A DNA stretch of 64,000 nucleotides from Thioalkalivibrio sp. ALMg11 (GTDB lineage Bacteria > Pseudomonadota > Gammaproteobacteria > Ectothiorhodospirales > Ectothiorhodospiraceae), in the NCBI RefSeq assembly GCF_000377905.1, contig NZ_KB898875.1, positions 62,001 through 126,000 on the forward strand, given 5' to 3'. The first letter of the stretch is position 1. Every line of letters starts with the position of its first letter. The notes below the pieces were generated by a model. The model had not been told where the DNA came from. It did not search any database and worked only from the letters and a program-made list of their open reading frames with translations. Shown here piece after piece: positions 14,755-25,441 of this stretch. The position numbers were made by a program, and so were the translations under genes.

Positions 14755-17700
14755 ATGACCGCCGAACGCGTCCGAGAAATACCCTATAACTACACCTCAT
14801 TCTCCGACCGCGAAATCGTTATCCGTTTCCTCGGTTCCGATACCTGGGACCTCCTCAACGAGCTGCGTGGGGAGCGTCGGACGGGCGTGTCCGCGCGCAT
14901 GCTGTTCGAGGTTCTCGGGGACATGTGGGTGGTCACCCGAAACCCGTACATCCAGGATGATCTGCTGGAGGACAAGAAGCGCCGCAAGGCGCTGATCGAC
15001 GCCATGCAGCATCGTCTGGGCCAGATCACGGCCCGGGCCGACGGCAACGAGAAGGCGCTCAAGCTGGGTCAGCGCGCGCAGGCGGCGGTGTCTGCCTTTG
15101 CGCAGGAGTTCACTGATACCGCCGCGCTGCGCGATCAGGTGCGCAAGCGCATGAAGGCCCTGACGCACAAGGACAACATCCAGTTCGGCGGCCTGGCGCG
15201 GGTCTCCCACGTGACCGATGCGACCGACTGGCGTGTCGAGCTCCCGTTCGTGGTGCTCACCCCGGATTCCGAGGAAGAGATGGGCCCGCTGGTCGCGGCC
15301 TGCATCGAGCTCGGCCTGACGGTGATCCCGCGTGGCGGTGGCACCGGTTACACCGGTAGTGCCGTCCCGCTGTCCAAGCGCTCGGCGGTTATCAACACCG
15401 AGAAGCTGGAGGGCCTGGGCGAGGTCAAGCGCCGGCCCTTGCCGGGCGTGGAGCATGACGTACCGGTGGTGCGGGTAGAGGCCGGTGTAGTCACCAAGCG
15501 CGTCTCCGAGTTGGCCGATCGCAACGGCCTGGTGTTCGCGGTGGATCCGACCTCGCAGGACGCCTCCACCATCGGTGGCAACGTCGCGATGAACGCCGGC
15601 GGGAAGAAGGCCGTGCTGTGGGGCACCGCGCTGGACAACCTGGCCGCGTGGACCATGGTGACCCCCGAGGCGGAGTGGATGTATGTCGAGCGCCTCGACC
15701 ACAACCTCGGCAAGATCCACGATGCCGGGACGGTGCGCTTCCGCGTGAATCGCTATCAACCGGACGGCAAGACCCCGAAGGGCGAGCCCGAGATCCTTGA
15801 AATGCCGGGGCAGAGCTTCCGCAAGCTGGGGCTCGGCAAGGACGTGACCGACAAGACCCTGATGGGAGTGCCGGGCATCCAGAAGGAAGGCTGCGACGGT
15901 CTGATCACCTCGGCCGAGTTCATCCTGCACCGGATGCCGGACAACATTCGCACCGTGTGTCTGGAGTTCTACGGGACCGATCTGCACCAGGCCGTCCCGG
16001 CGATCGTCGAAATCAAGGATGCGGTGGACGCCGAGGAAGAAGTCCTGCTGGCGGGCCTGGAGCACCTCGACGAGCGCTACGTGCGCGCGGTGAAGTACAC
16101 CCCGAAGGGTGCCCGTGGTGACCTGCCGAAGATGGTCCTGGTCGCCGACATTGTCTCCGACAACGAGGATGCCCTGGGCAAGCTGGCCGCCAGGATGGTG
16201 CGCGCGGCGAACGCCCGCAATGGCGAGGGTTTCATTGCGGTCAGCCCCGAGGCGCGCAAGCGCTTCTGGGCGGATCGTGCGCGTACCGCCGCGATTGCTC
16301 ACCACACCAACGCGTTCAAGATCAACGAGGACGTGGTGATCCCGCTGGAGCGCCTGGCGGAGTACACCGAGGGGATCGAGACCCTGAACGTGCGCGAGTC
16401 GCTGAAGAACAAGCTCCGGATGGTCGACGAGATGCAGGAGTGCATGCGCGGTGACCATCCGGAGTTGCGCGAGTTGCTGGACGACACCGGTGGCGAGGGC
16501 AAGCAGTGGTTCGAGGCCAAGCGCGAGCGCGCGGTCGAGGTCCTGGAGACGGTGAAGAAGCGCTGGGAGGCAATCTCGGACAACTTCTTCACCCAGGCCT
16601 CGGAATGTGACGAGCTGCTGGACGAGCCGGCCCGAGCGGATCGGCGCGACCACGACAAGCTGATCAATGTGCTGCTGCGGCGCAGCCTGCGCATCTCCTA
16701 CCGCGCCGAGGTCGAGCGCCCGCTGTTCGAGATCTTCGGCGGGCACCAGCTGGAGCCGGTGCGCAAGCGCCTCACCGCGATCCACGACCGGGTACTGACC
16801 AGCCGCCTGTTCATTGCCCTGCATATGCATGCGGGCGACGGCAACGTGCACACCAACATCCCGGTCAACTCCAACGACTACCAGATGATGCACCAGGCCG
16901 AGCGCCTGGTGGATGAAGTGATGCGGCTGGCACGCGAGCTCAACGGGGTGATCTCCGGCGAGCACGGGATCGGGCTGACCAAGATGCAGTATCTGGAGCC
17001 CGAACGCATCGAGTCGTTCGCGAAGTACAAGAAGGATGTCGACCCGAATGGCGTGTTCAACGCCGGCAAGCTGCTGGTGGGCTCCGGGTTGTCCAATGCC
17101 TATACGCCGTCGCTGCGCCTGGTAAAGCAGGAGGCGCTGATCCTTGAACAAAGCGAGCTGGGCGATCTCAACGACGAGATCAAGGACTGCCTGCGTTGCG
17201 GCAAGTGCAAGCCGGTGTGCAACACGCATGTCCCGCGCGCCAACCTGCTGTACTCGCCGCGCAACAAGATCCTGGCGACCGGTCTGATCGTCGAGGCCTT
17301 CCTCTACGAGGAGCAGACCCGTCGCGGCCTGTCGCTGAATCACTTCGAGGAGATGAACGACGTCGCGGATCACTGCACGATCTGCCACAAGTGCCTGAAC
17401 CCGTGCCCGGTCGATATCGACTTCGGCGACGTGACCATGCACATGCGTTCGATCCTCAGCAAGAAGGGCAAGCGCAAGGCAACACCGGCGACCATGATGT
17501 CCATGGCCTTCCTGAACGCGAAGGACCCGGCCACCATCAAGGGCATCCGCATGGGCGCGATCCAGATGGGCTACGCCGCCCAGCGTTTCGGGCACGCGGT
17601 GTTCAAGAAGCTGAACCTGACCGGCGAGGGCAAGCGCCCGCGCTCGACCACTGGCAAGGCGCCGATCCACGAGCAGGTCGTGCACTTCGTCAAGAAGCCG

Positions 17701-18597
17701 ATGCCGGCCGGACTGCCGAGTCAGACCACGCGGCAGATGCTGGGGCTGGAGGATTCGCGCTACGTGCCGATCCTGCGCGACCCGGTCAAGACCGATCTGG
17801 ATTCGGATGCGGTGTTCTACTTCCCGGGTTGCGGCTCGGAGCGCCTGTTCAGTCAGGTGGGCCTGGCCACGCTGGCCATGCTCTACGACGTCGGCGCGCA
17901 GACCGTGTTGCCGCCCGGCTATCTGTGCTGCGGCTACCCGCAGAATGCTGGTGGCGATTTCGAGAAGGGCCAGCAGATCAGTACCGAGAACCGGGTGCTG
18001 TTCCACCGCCTGGCGACCACGCTGAACTACCTCGACATCAAGACCGTCGTGGTGTCCTGTGGCACCTGTATGGATCAACTCCTGAAATACGAGTTCGAGC
18101 GGATCTTCCCGGGTTGCCGGCTGCTGGACATCCACGAGTACCTGATGGAGAAGGGCGTCCATCTCGAGGGGCTAGAGGGTGTGCAGTATATGTACCACGA
18201 TCCCTGCCATTCGCCGATGAAGTCGCACAAGCCGACCGATGTCGCGGCCAAGCTGCTGGGCCAGGAGGTTCTGCAGTCCGACCGTTGCTGTGGCGAGGCC
18301 GGGACCTTTGCGATCAGCCGTCCGGATATCGCCACCCAGGTGCGTTTCCGCAAGCAGGAAGAGCTGCACAAGGGCATCAAGGAGCTGACCGGCGAGGAGA
18401 AGGCGAAGGACGGCAACGTGAAGATGCTGACCTCCTGCCCGGCCTGCCAGCAGGGTCTGTCGCGCTATCGCGAGGACACCGGGATGGATACCGATTACAT
18501 CGTGGTGGAGATGGCCAACCGTCTGATGGGCGACGGCTGGCAGAAGGCCTTCATCGAACGGGCCCGCGAGGGTGGGATCGAGAAGGTCCTGCTGTAG
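14755..18597 (+). CDS. Giant FAD-linked / Fe-S oxidoreductase with DUF3683 N-terminus
   Basis: 1280 aa, a natural fusion. Residues ~8-130 match DUF3683 ([20 protein letters not shown]). Residues ~160-780 form a D-lactate dehydrogenase/GlcD-type FAD domain with the [15 protein letters not shown] flavin loop near 192 and the C-terminal signature [12 protein letters not shown] ... SGEHGIG. Two 4Fe-4S ferredoxin motifs follow ([11 protein letters not shown] near 811, [11 protein letters not shown] near 873). Two CCG domains end the protein (FPGCGSE/CCGYPQ near 1023-1057, HDPCHSP/CCGEAG near 1148-1178), as in GlpC/LldE subunits. It probably oxidises a 2-hydroxyacid and passes electrons to the quinone pool or a partner. 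The substrate is not identifiable. No membrane segment is seen, and it stands alone. Confidence 0.9.
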   Translation: MTAERVREIPYNYTSFSDREIVIRFLGSDTWDLLNELRGERRTGVSARMLFEVLGDMWVVTRNPYIQDDLLEDKKRRKALIDAMQHRLGQITARADGNEKALKLGQRAQAAVSAFAQEFTDTAALRDQVRKRMKALTHKDNIQFGGLARVSHVTDATDWRVELPFVVLTPDSEEEMGPLVAACIELGLTVIPRGGGTGYTGSAVPLSKRSAVINTEKLEGLGEVKRRPLPGVEHDVPVVRVEAGVVTKRVSELADRNGLVFAVDPTSQDASTIGGNVAMNAGGKKAVLWGTALDNLAAWTMVTPEAEWMYVERLDHNLGKIHDAGTVRFRVNRYQPDGKTPKGEPEILEMPGQSFRKLGLGKDVTDKTLMGVPGIQKEGCDGLITSAEFILHRMPDNIRTVCLEFYGTDLHQAVPAIVEIKDAVDAEEEVLLAGLEHLDERYVRAVKYTPKGARGDLPKMVLVADIVSDNEDALGKLAARMVRAANARNGEGFIAVSPEARKRFWADRARTAAIAHHTNAFKINEDVVIPLERLAEYTEGIETLNVRESLKNKLRMVDEMQECMRGDHPELRELLDDTGGEGKQWFEAKRERAVEVLETVKKRWEAISDNFFTQASECDELLDEPARADRRDHDKLINVLLRRSLRISYRAEVERPLFEIFGGHQLEPVRKRLTAIHDRVLTSRLFIALHMHAGDGNVHTNIPVNSNDYQMMHQAERLVDEVMRLARELNGVISGEHGIGLTKMQYLEPERIESFAKYKKDVDPNGVFNAGKLLVGSGLSNAYTPSLRLVKQEALILEQSELGDLNDEIKDCLRCGKCKPVCNTHVPRANLLYSPRNKILATGLIVEAFLYEEQTRRGLSLNHFEEMNDVADHCTICHKCLNPCPVDIDFGDVTMHMRSILSKKGKRKATPATMMSMAFLNAKDPATIKGIRMGAIQMGYAAQRFGHAVFKKLNLTGEGKRPRSTTGKAPIHEQVVHFVKKPMPAGLPSQTTRQMLGLEDSRYVPILRDPVKTDLDSDAVFYFPGCGSERLFSQVGLATLAMLYDVGAQTVLPPGYLCCGYPQNAGGDFEKGQQISTENRVLFHRLATTLNYLDIKTVVVSCGTCMDQLLKYEFERIFPGCRLLDIHEYLMEKGVHLEGLEGVQYMYHDPCHSPMKSHKPTDVAAKLLGQEVLQSDRCCGEAGTFAISRPDIATQVRFRKQEELHKGIKELTGEEKAKDGNVKMLTSCPACQQGLSRYREDTGMDTDYIVVEMANRLMGDGWQKAFIERAREGGIEKVLL

Positions 18598-18783
18598 GGC
18601 CACCGGCTGTGTTCCGTCTGGGGCTCCACATGGCGCGCCGGGGTTGGCTACAATCGGGGCACCGGGCGGTCGCGGCGGAATAAAGGATCGTAACGCCGCG
18701 TCGCCCCTAAGGGCGTACGCAATGCCCGTCAAGGCCGCGGCAGTGCGTGCGGCATGTCCATCCGTCCATGCAAGGGAGTTCGC

Positions 18784-19617
18784 ATGACCTTTCGCTCTTT
18801 GAGTCCCCGCCTCGCCGTCATGGCCCTTTGTTTCGGGCTGGCGGCGGCCCCCGTCGTGGCCAGTGCCCAGGCCTTTGTCGAATTCCCCGGTCGCAGCCTG
18901 TACGAGCGCTTCGGCGTGGATGCCGTGGACCTGTTCGATCTGCGTGGCCAGCTGTCGCGCTCTACGGTGATCGATGTCCGCCCGCGTCTGGAATACGACA
19001 TTCTGCACATTGAGGGGGCCCATCATGTGCCGCTGGGCGCCCCGGATTTCGAGGATCAGGTACGGGCCCTGGAAGAGCAGCATGGCGGGCCCCTGGTGTT
19101 CTACTGCAACGGGCGCGAGAGCTACATGTCCTATCGCGCTGCCGCGCGGGCCAACGCGGCCGGACTCGGCCCGACCCAGGCCTATGACGCCGGCGTCGCC
19201 GACTGGGCAGACCGCTACCCGGGGCTGGCAATGCTCCGCGGCGAGCCGATCGAGGATCCCGAGACCCAGCTCATCACGGACGAGGCCTTCGAGGCGCGGT
19301 TGCTGGATGCCGACACCTTCGCCCGTCGTGTTCGCAACGACGACAATGCGGTGGTGCTGGACGTACGCGGCAACGAGGAGCGTGACGAGATCTCGCTGTT
19401 TGCCGGGCGCGAGATGTCGGCCCCGTTGGAGAACATCGATACGCTTAACCGCATCATCGGTCAGGCCAACCGGGACGGTGATGCGCTGTTGATCTTCGAC
19501 CAGAACGGTCAGCAGGTGCGCTGGTTGCAGTATCACCTGGAGGAACGCGGCATCGAGAACTACCGCTTCCTGGAAGGCGGCCTGCAGCAGTTCTACGATG
19601 AGGTGATGGCGCGCTGA
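18784..19617 (+). CDS. Exported protein with two rhodanese domains
   Basis: 277 aa. A signal peptide (residues ~1-28, ending ASA) implies a periplasmic location. The first rhodanese domain (~40-150) keeps the catalytic cysteine near residue 108 in FYCNGRES. The second domain (~165-277) has FDQNGQQVRW at the equivalent loop and lacks the cysteine, so it is probably structural. It may transfer sulfane sulfur or only bind it. ATG 18784 is chosen for AAGGGAG upstream and the clean signal peptide; an ATG 30 bp further upstream is less likely. It is followed by a strong terminator shared with the convergent DUF2905 gene. Confidence 0.85.
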   Translation: MTFRSLSPRLAVMALCFGLAAAPVVASAQAFVEFPGRSLYERFGVDAVDLFDLRGQLSRSTVIDVRPRLEYDILHIEGAHHVPLGAPDFEDQVRALEEQHGGPLVFYCNGRESYMSYRAAARANAAGLGPTQAYDAGVADWADRYPGLAMLRGEPIEDPETQLITDEAFEARLLDADTFARRVRNDDNAVVLDVRGNEERDEISLFAGREMSAPLENIDTLNRIIGQANRDGDALLIFDQNGQQVRWLQYHLEERGIENYRFLEGGLQQFYDEVMAR

Positions 19618-19647
19618 TTGTCGGTCTCACCGCTTCTTGCCCACGTT

Positions 19648-19684
19648 AAAAAGGGCCGGGATCATATCGATCCCGGCCTTTTTT
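19648..19684. terminator. Bidirectional terminator between convergent genes
   Basis: AAAAAGGGCCGGGATC and GATCCCGGCCTTTTTT form a long perfect stem with a four-base loop. Poly-A on one side and poly-T on the other make it active on both strands. Confidence 0.92.
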
Positions 19685-19695
19685 CTGGAGCGGTA

Positions 19696-19905
19696 TCAGC
19701 GACGAAACAGCGCCAGGAGGATCGAGATCCCCACGCTGATGATGATCATCGTGGTAAGCGGGAAGTAGAAGCGGGCGTTCTCGCGTTCGATCACGATGTC
19801 ACCCGGGAGCCGGCCCCAGGGGATTTTTCCGAGCCACGGCCACAGCAGACCGATCAGGACGATCAGCCCGCCGATGATGATCAGCCACTTGCCCGTCGCG
19901 TTCAC
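19696..19905 (-). CDS. DUF2905 small membrane protein
   Basis: 69 aa with two hydrophobic helices, KWLIIIGGLIVLIGLLWPWL and TTMIIISVGISILLALF. Between them is the family-defining loop IPWGRLPGDIVIERENARFYFP. DUF2905 proteins are widespread inner-membrane proteins of unknown function. The start is a GTG at 19905. It lies 19 bp downstream of rpiA on the same strand and is probably co-transcribed with it. Confidence 0.88.
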   Translation of the reverse strand: MNATGKWLIIIGGLIVLIGLLWPWLGKIPWGRLPGDIVIERENARFYFPLTTMIIISVGISILLALFRR

Positions 19906-19924
19906 TGTGGCGGACCCGACCCAC

Positions 19925-20587
19925 TTAACCGGCGGTCATCTCCTCGACGCCCGAGGCGGAGCCCACCAGCATGACATCCGCCGAGCGGCGGGCGAACAGG
20001 CCGTTGGTCACGACGCCGGCGATATGGTCCAGCTCGGATTCGAGCTCCACCGGGTTCATGATGCGCAGGTTGTGCACGTCGAGGATCACGTTGCCGTTGT
20101 CCGTCTTGAAGCCCTCGCGCAGTTCCGGGTTGCCGCCCAGCTTCGACAGGGCGCGGGCCACGTGGCTGCGCGCCATCGGGATGACCTCGACCGGTAGCGG
20201 GAAGGCTCCCAGGTAGTCGACGACCTTGGTCTCGTCGACCACGCAGACGAAGGTCTTCGACGCCGCTGCGACGATCTTCTCGCGGGTCAGCGCGCCGCCG
20301 CCGCCCTTGGTCAGGTGCAGATGCCGGGTCGCCTCGTCGGCCCCGTCGACGTAGATCGGCAGCGGACCGGCGGAGTTCAGATCCAGAACCTCGATACCGT
20401 GGCCGCGCAGGCGCTCGGCGCTGGCCTCGCTGGAGGCCACGGCGCCATCGATCTTGCCCTTGATGCCGGCCAGGGCATCGATGAAGTAGTTCGCGGTGGA
20501 GCCGGTGCCCACGCCCACGATCCAGCCGCTTTCGATCCGTTCCAGCGCCGCCTCGGCGACCGCCTTTTTCATTTCGTCCTGATTCAT
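19925..20587 (-). CDS. rpiA: Ribose-5-phosphate isomerase A
   Basis: 220 aa, standard length. It interconverts ribose-5-phosphate and ribulose-5-phosphate in the pentose-phosphate and Calvin cycles. Visible signatures are [23 protein letters not shown] (catalytic Asp), [15 protein letters not shown] (catalytic Lys) and VVTNGLFA. Start ATG 20587 has GGGAGA upstream and gives the family N-terminus; a longer open frame reaching into ilvA is antisense noise. Divergent from ilvA with a ~100-bp shared promoter region, a gene order common in gammaproteobacteria. Confidence 0.96.
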   Translation of the reverse strand: MNQDEMKKAVAEAALERIESGWIVGVGTGSTANYFIDALAGIKGKIDGAVASSEASAERLRGHGIEVLDLNSAGPLPIYVDGADEATRHLHLTKGGGGALTREKIVAAASKTFVCVVDETKVVDYLGAFPLPVEVIPMARSHVARALSKLGGNPELREGFKTDNGNVILDVHNLRIMNPVELESELDHIAGVVTNGLFARRSADVMLVGSASGVEEMTAG

Positions 20588-20690
20588 CACCGTCTCCCGA
20601 AGTTTCTGTCCGTAACCCATTGAGGATACCGACTGCTCCGTCCCCGGGACAAGCGGAACCGTTAGGGCCTCGCATGCTATCGTTCGGGCC

Positions 20691-22205
20691 ATGAAATTCC
20701 CCTATCTCGAGAAGATCCTGACGGCACGCGTCTACGACGTCGCGCGGGAGACGCCGCTGGACCCGATGCCGAACCTGTCGGAGCGTCTTGGCTCCACGCT
20801 GTGGCTCAAGCGCGAGGATCTGCAGCCGGTGTTCTCGTTCAAGCTGCGTGGCGCCTACAACAAGATCGCCCAGCTGACCCCGGAGCAGCGTGTAAAGGGC
20901 GTGGTCGCCGCCTCTGCCGGCAACCACGCGCAGGGCGTTGCGTTGGGGGCCAGCCACCTCGGCATCAAGGCCGTGATCGTGATGCCAGTGACCACGCCAT
21001 CGATCAAGATCGACGCGGTGCGCCGGTTCGGTGGCAAGGCCGTGCTGCACGGGGACTCCTTCGACGAGGCCGCCGCGCACGCCCGCGAGCTGGAAGAGAA
21101 ACACGGCTACACGTTCATCCATCCGTTCGACGATCCCGACGTGATTGCCGGGCAGGGCACGGTGGCGATGGAACTGCTGCGCCAGCACCCGGGCCATCTG
21201 GACGCGGTGTTCGTCTGCATCGGGGGTGGTGGGCTGGCGGCCGGGATGGCGGCCTATATCAAGCGCCTGCGCCCGGAGATCAAGGTCATCGGCGTGGAGC
21301 CGGACGATGCGCCCTCGATGTACAAGGCGCTACAGCAGAACCGCCGGGTCACCCTCAAGCAGGTCGGGATCTTTGCCGACGGCGCGGCCGTGCGTCAGGT
21401 GGGCAAGGAGACCTTCCGCCTGTGCCGCGACCTGATCGACGAGGTCCTCCTGGTGGACACTGATTCCATCTGCGCGGCCATCAAGGACATCTTCGATGAC
21501 ACCCGCGTGGTGGCCGAGCCGGCCGGGGCACTGGCGGTCGCCGGGATGAAGCAGTACATCCAGCGCGAGGGCCTGCAGGGTGCGAATCTGGCGGCGGTGC
21601 TCAGCGGGGCAAACATCAATTTCGACCGCCTGCGTCACGTGGCCGAGCGCGCCGAGATCGGCGAGCACCGCGAGGCCCTGTTTGCGGTCACCATCCCCGA
21701 GCGTCCGGGCAGCTTTCGTCAGTTCTGTCAGGCCATCGGCAAGCGCGGCATCACCGAGTTCAACTACCGCTACGCGGATGACGAGCATGCCCAGGTCTTT
21801 GCCGGCATCAAGCTGGAGGGGGGCGACGCCGAGCGCCAGGAGATCCTGACGGCCCTCGGGGGGGCCGGTTACGAGGTCCTGGACATGACCGAGAACGAGG
21901 TGGCCAAGCTGCACCTGCGGCACATGGTCGGCGGTCACGGAGGCGAGATCCGCAACGAGCGGATCTACCGCTTCGAGTTCCCGGAACGTCCCGGCGCGCT
22001 GCTGAATTTCCTCACCCATATGGGCCAGACCTGGAACATCAGCCTGTTTCACTATCGCAACCATGGCGCGGCCTATGGGCGCGTGCTGGTGGGTATACAG
22101 ATCCCCTCCGAGGATCGGGCACGCTTTCGCGACTTCCTCAAGGAAGTCGGCTATGCCTGGCACGAGGAGACCGGGAATCCGGCGTACTCGCTGTTCCTGC
22201 GCTGA
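20691..22205 (+). CDS. ilvA: Threonine ammonia-lyase, biosynthetic
   Basis: 504 aa. It deaminates L-threonine to 2-oxobutanoate, the first step to isoleucine. The PLP-binding lysine is Lys51 in [12 protein letters not shown]. The phosphate loop [14 protein letters not shown] and [13 protein letters not shown] are present. The C-terminal third holds two ACT-like regulatory domains (each beginning near the EXPGSFRQF / ERPGALLNF motifs) that bind isoleucine and valine in the long, feedback-regulated form. No leader peptide or attenuator was seen upstream. Confidence 0.96.
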   Translation: MKFPYLEKILTARVYDVARETPLDPMPNLSERLGSTLWLKREDLQPVFSFKLRGAYNKIAQLTPEQRVKGVVAASAGNHAQGVALGASHLGIKAVIVMPVTTPSIKIDAVRRFGGKAVLHGDSFDEAAAHARELEEKHGYTFIHPFDDPDVIAGQGTVAMELLRQHPGHLDAVFVCIGGGGLAAGMAAYIKRLRPEIKVIGVEPDDAPSMYKALQQNRRVTLKQVGIFADGAAVRQVGKETFRLCRDLIDEVLLVDTDSICAAIKDIFDDTRVVAEPAGALAVAGMKQYIQREGLQGANLAAVLSGANINFDRLRHVAERAEIGEHREALFAVTIPERPGSFRQFCQAIGKRGITEFNYRYADDEHAQVFAGIKLEGGDAERQEILTALGGAGYEVLDMTENEVAKLHLRHMVGGHGGEIRNERIYRFEFPERPGALLNFLTHMGQTWNISLFHYRNHGAAYGRVLVGIQIPSEDRARFRDFLKEVGYAWHEETGNPAYSLFLR

Positions 22206-22289
22206 TCTTGCGCCCCGATAGGGGTTAGCTCGTCTAGGCTGGCGCCGGTTTGTTCTCCGGTTTTTACGGTGGCGTCCGGTTCGTCGTCG

Positions 22290-23085
22290 GTGTTTGCGTG
22301 CCTTTGTCGGGCCGCCTGCCCGGCGCTGACTCGCCAGCGCGCCGCGAGCTACTTTCTTGCTTGCCCAAGAAAGTACCCTTCGAGGCGCCCCCGGATTCCG
22401 CCCGGGAACCTCGTTCCGGACGCGCTGGGCCGGCGGCGCTGAACTCGCTACGCCTGCGGCTCCGCTCAGACATCCAGCGCCCCGTGTCTATTTTTTGACT
22501 GGCCGGCCCATCACGCCCTTCGCGAGGGGCTCCATACGGGAAGGGAAAGTCAAAACAGACGGTATCCCGTAGGGTGCGGTCGAGCGCACCGAAACGCACC
22601 ATGCCCCACGTCGTGCGAAACCCTGATGCGATTCGCTTCGCTCATCACATCCTACGTCCCCCGGCGCTCGCTACGCGGGCGCGGCACGCAACGGCCGTAG
22701 GCCAAGCGTGCCCAGGATGTCCGAAGACCTGGCCTTCATCCATTGGCGCGATCCTCAGGACAGCCGTTGTTTGGACCTACCCCCCCGTTGTCGTCGCGCC
22801 GAGTGGAGAGGGTTTTCGCGGGACGATTCAAAATAGACACGGGGCGCTGGCGCTGGATGTCTGAGCGGAGCCGCAGGCGTAGCGAGTTCAGCGCCGCCCG
22901 CGAAAAGCCTCGGAGCGAGGGAAACCCCGGCCCGCGCAGCGGGCCGGGGTCGCGGCAGTCGGGCGCGTTTCTTGGGTACTTCTTTGCACGAGCAAAGAAG
23001 CCAGTCGTTGATCAAACACGGGCGCGGCGCGCTGGCGGTTCAGCGCCTGGCAGGCGGCCGGACGGAGGCACGTAAACACCGGATG
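22290..23085. repeat. Interspersed palindromic element, copy 1
   Basis: The 925-bp gap between convergent ilvA and apaH holds no credible gene. It contains an ~800-bp element whose two ends are long inverted repeats. TGTTTGCGTGCC at the left and GGCACGTAAACA at the right are outermost, then GGCCGCCTGCC / GGCAGGCGGCC and CGCCAGCGCGCC / GGCGCGCTGGCG. Further in, CGCTACGCCTGCGGCTCCGC, CAGACATCCAGCGCC and GTGTCTATTTT recur inverted at 22830-22905. The centre carries GTAGGGTGCGGT / GCGCACC and the region near 22690-22800. The same element occurs in reverse orientation at 40740-41402. Internal reading frames are arm-derived noise. There is no transposase. Confidence 0.85.
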
Positions 23086-23130
23086 CCGAACGAGGATCCG
23101 CTTCGGGAAGGGCAATCTCCGACCGGAGGA

Positions 23131-23964
23131 TCAGGTGGGGCAGGGTGTCTGCCAGGTTGTCACGCGGGCGGGGTCGCCGTCGGTGTTGTCCAGGCGGGCG
23201 AGGGTCATGCGGTTGCCCCAGACGCAGCCGCTGTCCAGGGCCAGCCAGTCCGGCCCGACGCGATGTCCGAGGGCGGCCCAGTGGCCGAACACGATCGGGT
23301 GGCCGGCGGCCGCACGGCCGGGCACCTTGAACCAGGGGGTGAGGTCGGATGGGGCCTCTTCCGGCGGGCCATTGCCGGCGAATTCCAACCCCCCGTCGGC
23401 GGTGATGTAGCGCATGCGGGTGAAGGCGTTGATGGTGTAGCGGGAGCGGTCGTAGCCGTCGAGATCGGGGCTCCACAGCGTCGGTTCATCGCCGTACATG
23501 ACCTTGAACAGCGCCTGACGACGGGTGGGGTCGCGTAGATCGGCCTCCACGCGCCGTGCCTCGATCTGCGCTGTGCCCGGGTCCCAGGCCGGCGGGAGGC
23601 CCGCATGCACCAGGGTCCAGCCGCTGGACGCGTCGGAATGCAGTAGCGGGCGCCGCGCCAGCCAATCCAGCAGGTCGCCGGCGTCCGGGGCGTCCAGCAC
23701 CGGGCGCAGGGTGTCCTTGCCGCCGGGTTTGCGCACGCCTTCCGCGGTAGCCAGCAGGTGCAGGTCGTGGTTGCCCAGTACCGTGGTGGCGGCATCCCCC
23801 AGCGCCCGGACCCGGCGCAGGCAGCCGAGCGAGTCCGGGCCGCGGTTGACCAGGTCGCCAACCAGCCACAGATGGTCGACCGCCGGGTCGAAGCGCACCT
23901 GCTCCAGCAGGCGTTCCAGCGGGTCCAGGCAGCCCTGGAGGTCGCCGACGACGTACAGTGCCAT
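23131..23964 (-). CDS. apaH: Bis(5'-nucleosyl)-tetraphosphatase, symmetrical
   Basis: 277 aa, normal length. It splits Ap4A into two ADP. Calcineurin-type metal motifs: VVGDLQGCLDPL at the N-terminus, LVGDLVNRGPDS, and TVLGNHDLHLLA, with later LVHAGLPPAWD and FGHWAALGH. Last gene of the leftward lptD cluster, 8 bp after apaG. It ends close to the palindromic element. Confidence 0.96.
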   Translation of the reverse strand: MALYVVGDLQGCLDPLERLLEQVRFDPAVDHLWLVGDLVNRGPDSLGCLRRVRALGDAATTVLGNHDLHLLATAEGVRKPGGKDTLRPVLDAPDAGDLLDWLARRPLLHSDASSGWTLVHAGLPPAWDPGTAQIEARRVEADLRDPTRRQALFKVMYGDEPTLWSPDLDGYDRSRYTINAFTRMRYITADGGLEFAGNGPPEEAPSDLTPWFKVPGRAAAGHPIVFGHWAALGHRVGPDWLALDSGCVWGNRMTLARLDNTDGDPARVTTWQTPCPT

Positions 23965-23972
23965 CGGGCAGC

Positions 23973-24371
23973 CTAGTGCAGCGTGCGCGGGACGGAGAGC
24001 GTGAACGGCGGGATCGGCGCGTCGAAGGTGTTGCCGCGTTCGTCGCGCATGCCGTAGCTGCCCTCCATGGTGCCCACCGGGGTCTCGATCACCGTGCCGC
24101 TGGTGTACTCGAAACTGTCACCGGGCTCGATGCTGGGCTGTTCCCCGATCACGCCCTCGCCGCGGACCTCCTGCGTCTGATCGCGGCCATCGCGGATGAT
24201 CCAATGGCGGTTGAGCAGTTGCACGGTCAGCGCGCCCGCGTTGCGGATCACCACGTGATAGGCGAATACATAGCGGTCGTCATCGGGTTCGGACTGGTCT
24301 TCCACATAGGCGGTGGAGACCTCGATCTCGATGGTGTGGGCTTCGGTGTCGTGCTCTTGGGGCTGGTTCAT
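23973..24371 (-). CDS. apaG: ApaG protein (Co2+/Mg2+ efflux-associated)
   Basis: 132 aa, a single fibronectin-III-like ApaG domain. Family features are FAYHVVIRNAG, VQLLNRHWIIRDG, VRGEGVIGEQPSIEPGDSF and YTSGTVIETPVGTMEGSYGM. Its biochemical role is unsettled; it has been linked to divalent-metal handling and co-occurs with apaH. Located directly upstream of apaH on the same strand. Confidence 0.96.
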   Translation of the reverse strand: MNQPQEHDTEAHTIEIEVSTAYVEDQSEPDDDRYVFAYHVVIRNAGALTVQLLNRHWIIRDGRDQTQEVRGEGVIGEQPSIEPGDSFEYTSGTVIETPVGTMEGSYGMRDERGNTFDAPIPPFTLSVPRTLH

Positions 24372-24429
24372 GCGGTTGCGGCTCCAGATTCGTGAGCGGG
24401 AAACGCCCGTGCGCGGGGCAGGCCCGACA

Positions 24430-25407
24430 TCAGGGTTTCACGGACCGGCTGGCGTAGACGGCAGCGCCGAGCAGGCCCGGTTCGGGGTGCATGATAAGGG
24501 CCACGGGCAATTGCTCAAGCAAGTGGGTCATCGGTGGGCGATTACGGAAGGCGCTGCGAAAGCGCGGTCCACGGAACGCCTCGACCCAGCGCGGGGCGAT
24601 GCCGCCAGCCAGGAAGACCCCCCCGGTGGGGAGTGCGGTCAGGGCCATGTCGGCCAGTTGTCCGGCGTAGACGCCGATGAAGCGATCGATCACGGCCTGC
24701 GCCGCGGGGTGCCCGGCGAGCGCCAGTTCGCCAATCGCCGCGGCGGGTTCGGCGGTCTCCAGCGCCTGCGCCAACTCTGGGTCGGGCTGGCGGTCGAGCT
24801 CGAAATGCCCGATGCGGGCGATCCCGCGACCGCTGAGCAGGTGCTCGCGCGTGCAGTATCCCAGTTCGCGGGCCACGAAATCGCCCAGTGCGGCCTCCTC
24901 CGCCCCGCTGGGCGAGAAGCGCGCGTGGCCGCCCTCGCCGGGAAAGATGGTGGCCGCGCCGGTCGGGCCCACCAGGCAGGTGCCGAGTCCGGTGCCGGCG
25001 CCCGCGACCAGGCGCAGGCCGGCGGGATCGTGCGCTCCTTCCTGCAGGGTCTCGCAGTCCTGTGGTTGCAGGGCATCGAGGCTCGCCCCGATGGCGGCAA
25101 AGTCGTTCAACAGGGTGATGGGTATGCCCAGGCGTGCACCGAGCGTGGTGGTGTCCAGCGGTGGCCAGGGCAGGTTGGTGACGCGCGCCCGGCCGTGATG
25201 CACGGGGCCGGCCACCGCGAGGCCCGCCGCAGCAAAGGTATCCACTGTCGCAACCTCGGTGCGCCAGCGTTCGAGGATGACGGCCAGGTCGAGGTGCTCG
25301 TGGCTGCGGTAGCGCTGGGCCTCGTGCAAAGACCACCCGTCCGCATCGCGGTGGGCGCGGGCAACGCGGGTATTGGTCCCGCCAACATCGGCAACGATCA
25401 GGTCCAT
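24430..25407 (-). CDS. glk: Glucokinase
   Basis: 325 aa, the length of the E. coli Glk type (not ROK). It phosphorylates glucose to glucose-6-phosphate. N-terminal ATP-phosphate loop DLIVADVGGTNTRVA, catalytic LLNDFAAIG, then GAGTGLGTCLV and GEGGHARFSP. C-terminal GGVFLAGGIAPRW is the second ATP-binding motif. It sits between rsmA and apaG, where most gammaproteobacteria have no gene. Gaps are 34 bp from rsmA and 58 bp to apaG. Confidence 0.92.
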   Translation of the reverse strand: MDLIVADVGGTNTRVARAHRDADGWSLHEAQRYRSHEHLDLAVILERWRTEVATVDTFAAAGLAVAGPVHHGRARVTNLPWPPLDTTTLGARLGIPITLLNDFAAIGASLDALQPQDCETLQEGAHDPAGLRLVAGAGTGLGTCLVGPTGAATIFPGEGGHARFSPSGAEEAALGDFVARELGYCTREHLLSGRGIARIGHFELDRQPDPELAQALETAEPAAAIGELALAGHPAAQAVIDRFIGVYAGQLADMALTALPTGGVFLAGGIAPRWVEAFRGPRFRSAFRNRPPMTHLLEQLPVALIMHPEPGLLGAAVYASRSVKP

Positions 25408-25441
25408 GGGCCCATGGTAGCGGATCGCGGCCGCTGGCTGT

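Noticed and set aside
14797-18162. Minus-strand 1121-codon open frame
   Set aside because: Antisense shadow of the DUF3683 oxidoreductase; composition (His, Gln, Arg, Leu-rich) is characteristic of reverse frames in GC-rich genes, and no motif is seen.
18649-18654. TACAAT as a promoter for the rhodanese gene
   Set aside because: A -10-like hexamer only; no acceptable -35 box at 16-18 bp, so it is not listed as a feature.
22250-23115. Several 70-190-codon frames within the palindromic element
   Set aside because: They arise from the GC-rich arms, occur on both strands and in both copies with frame breaks, and lack ribosome sites.
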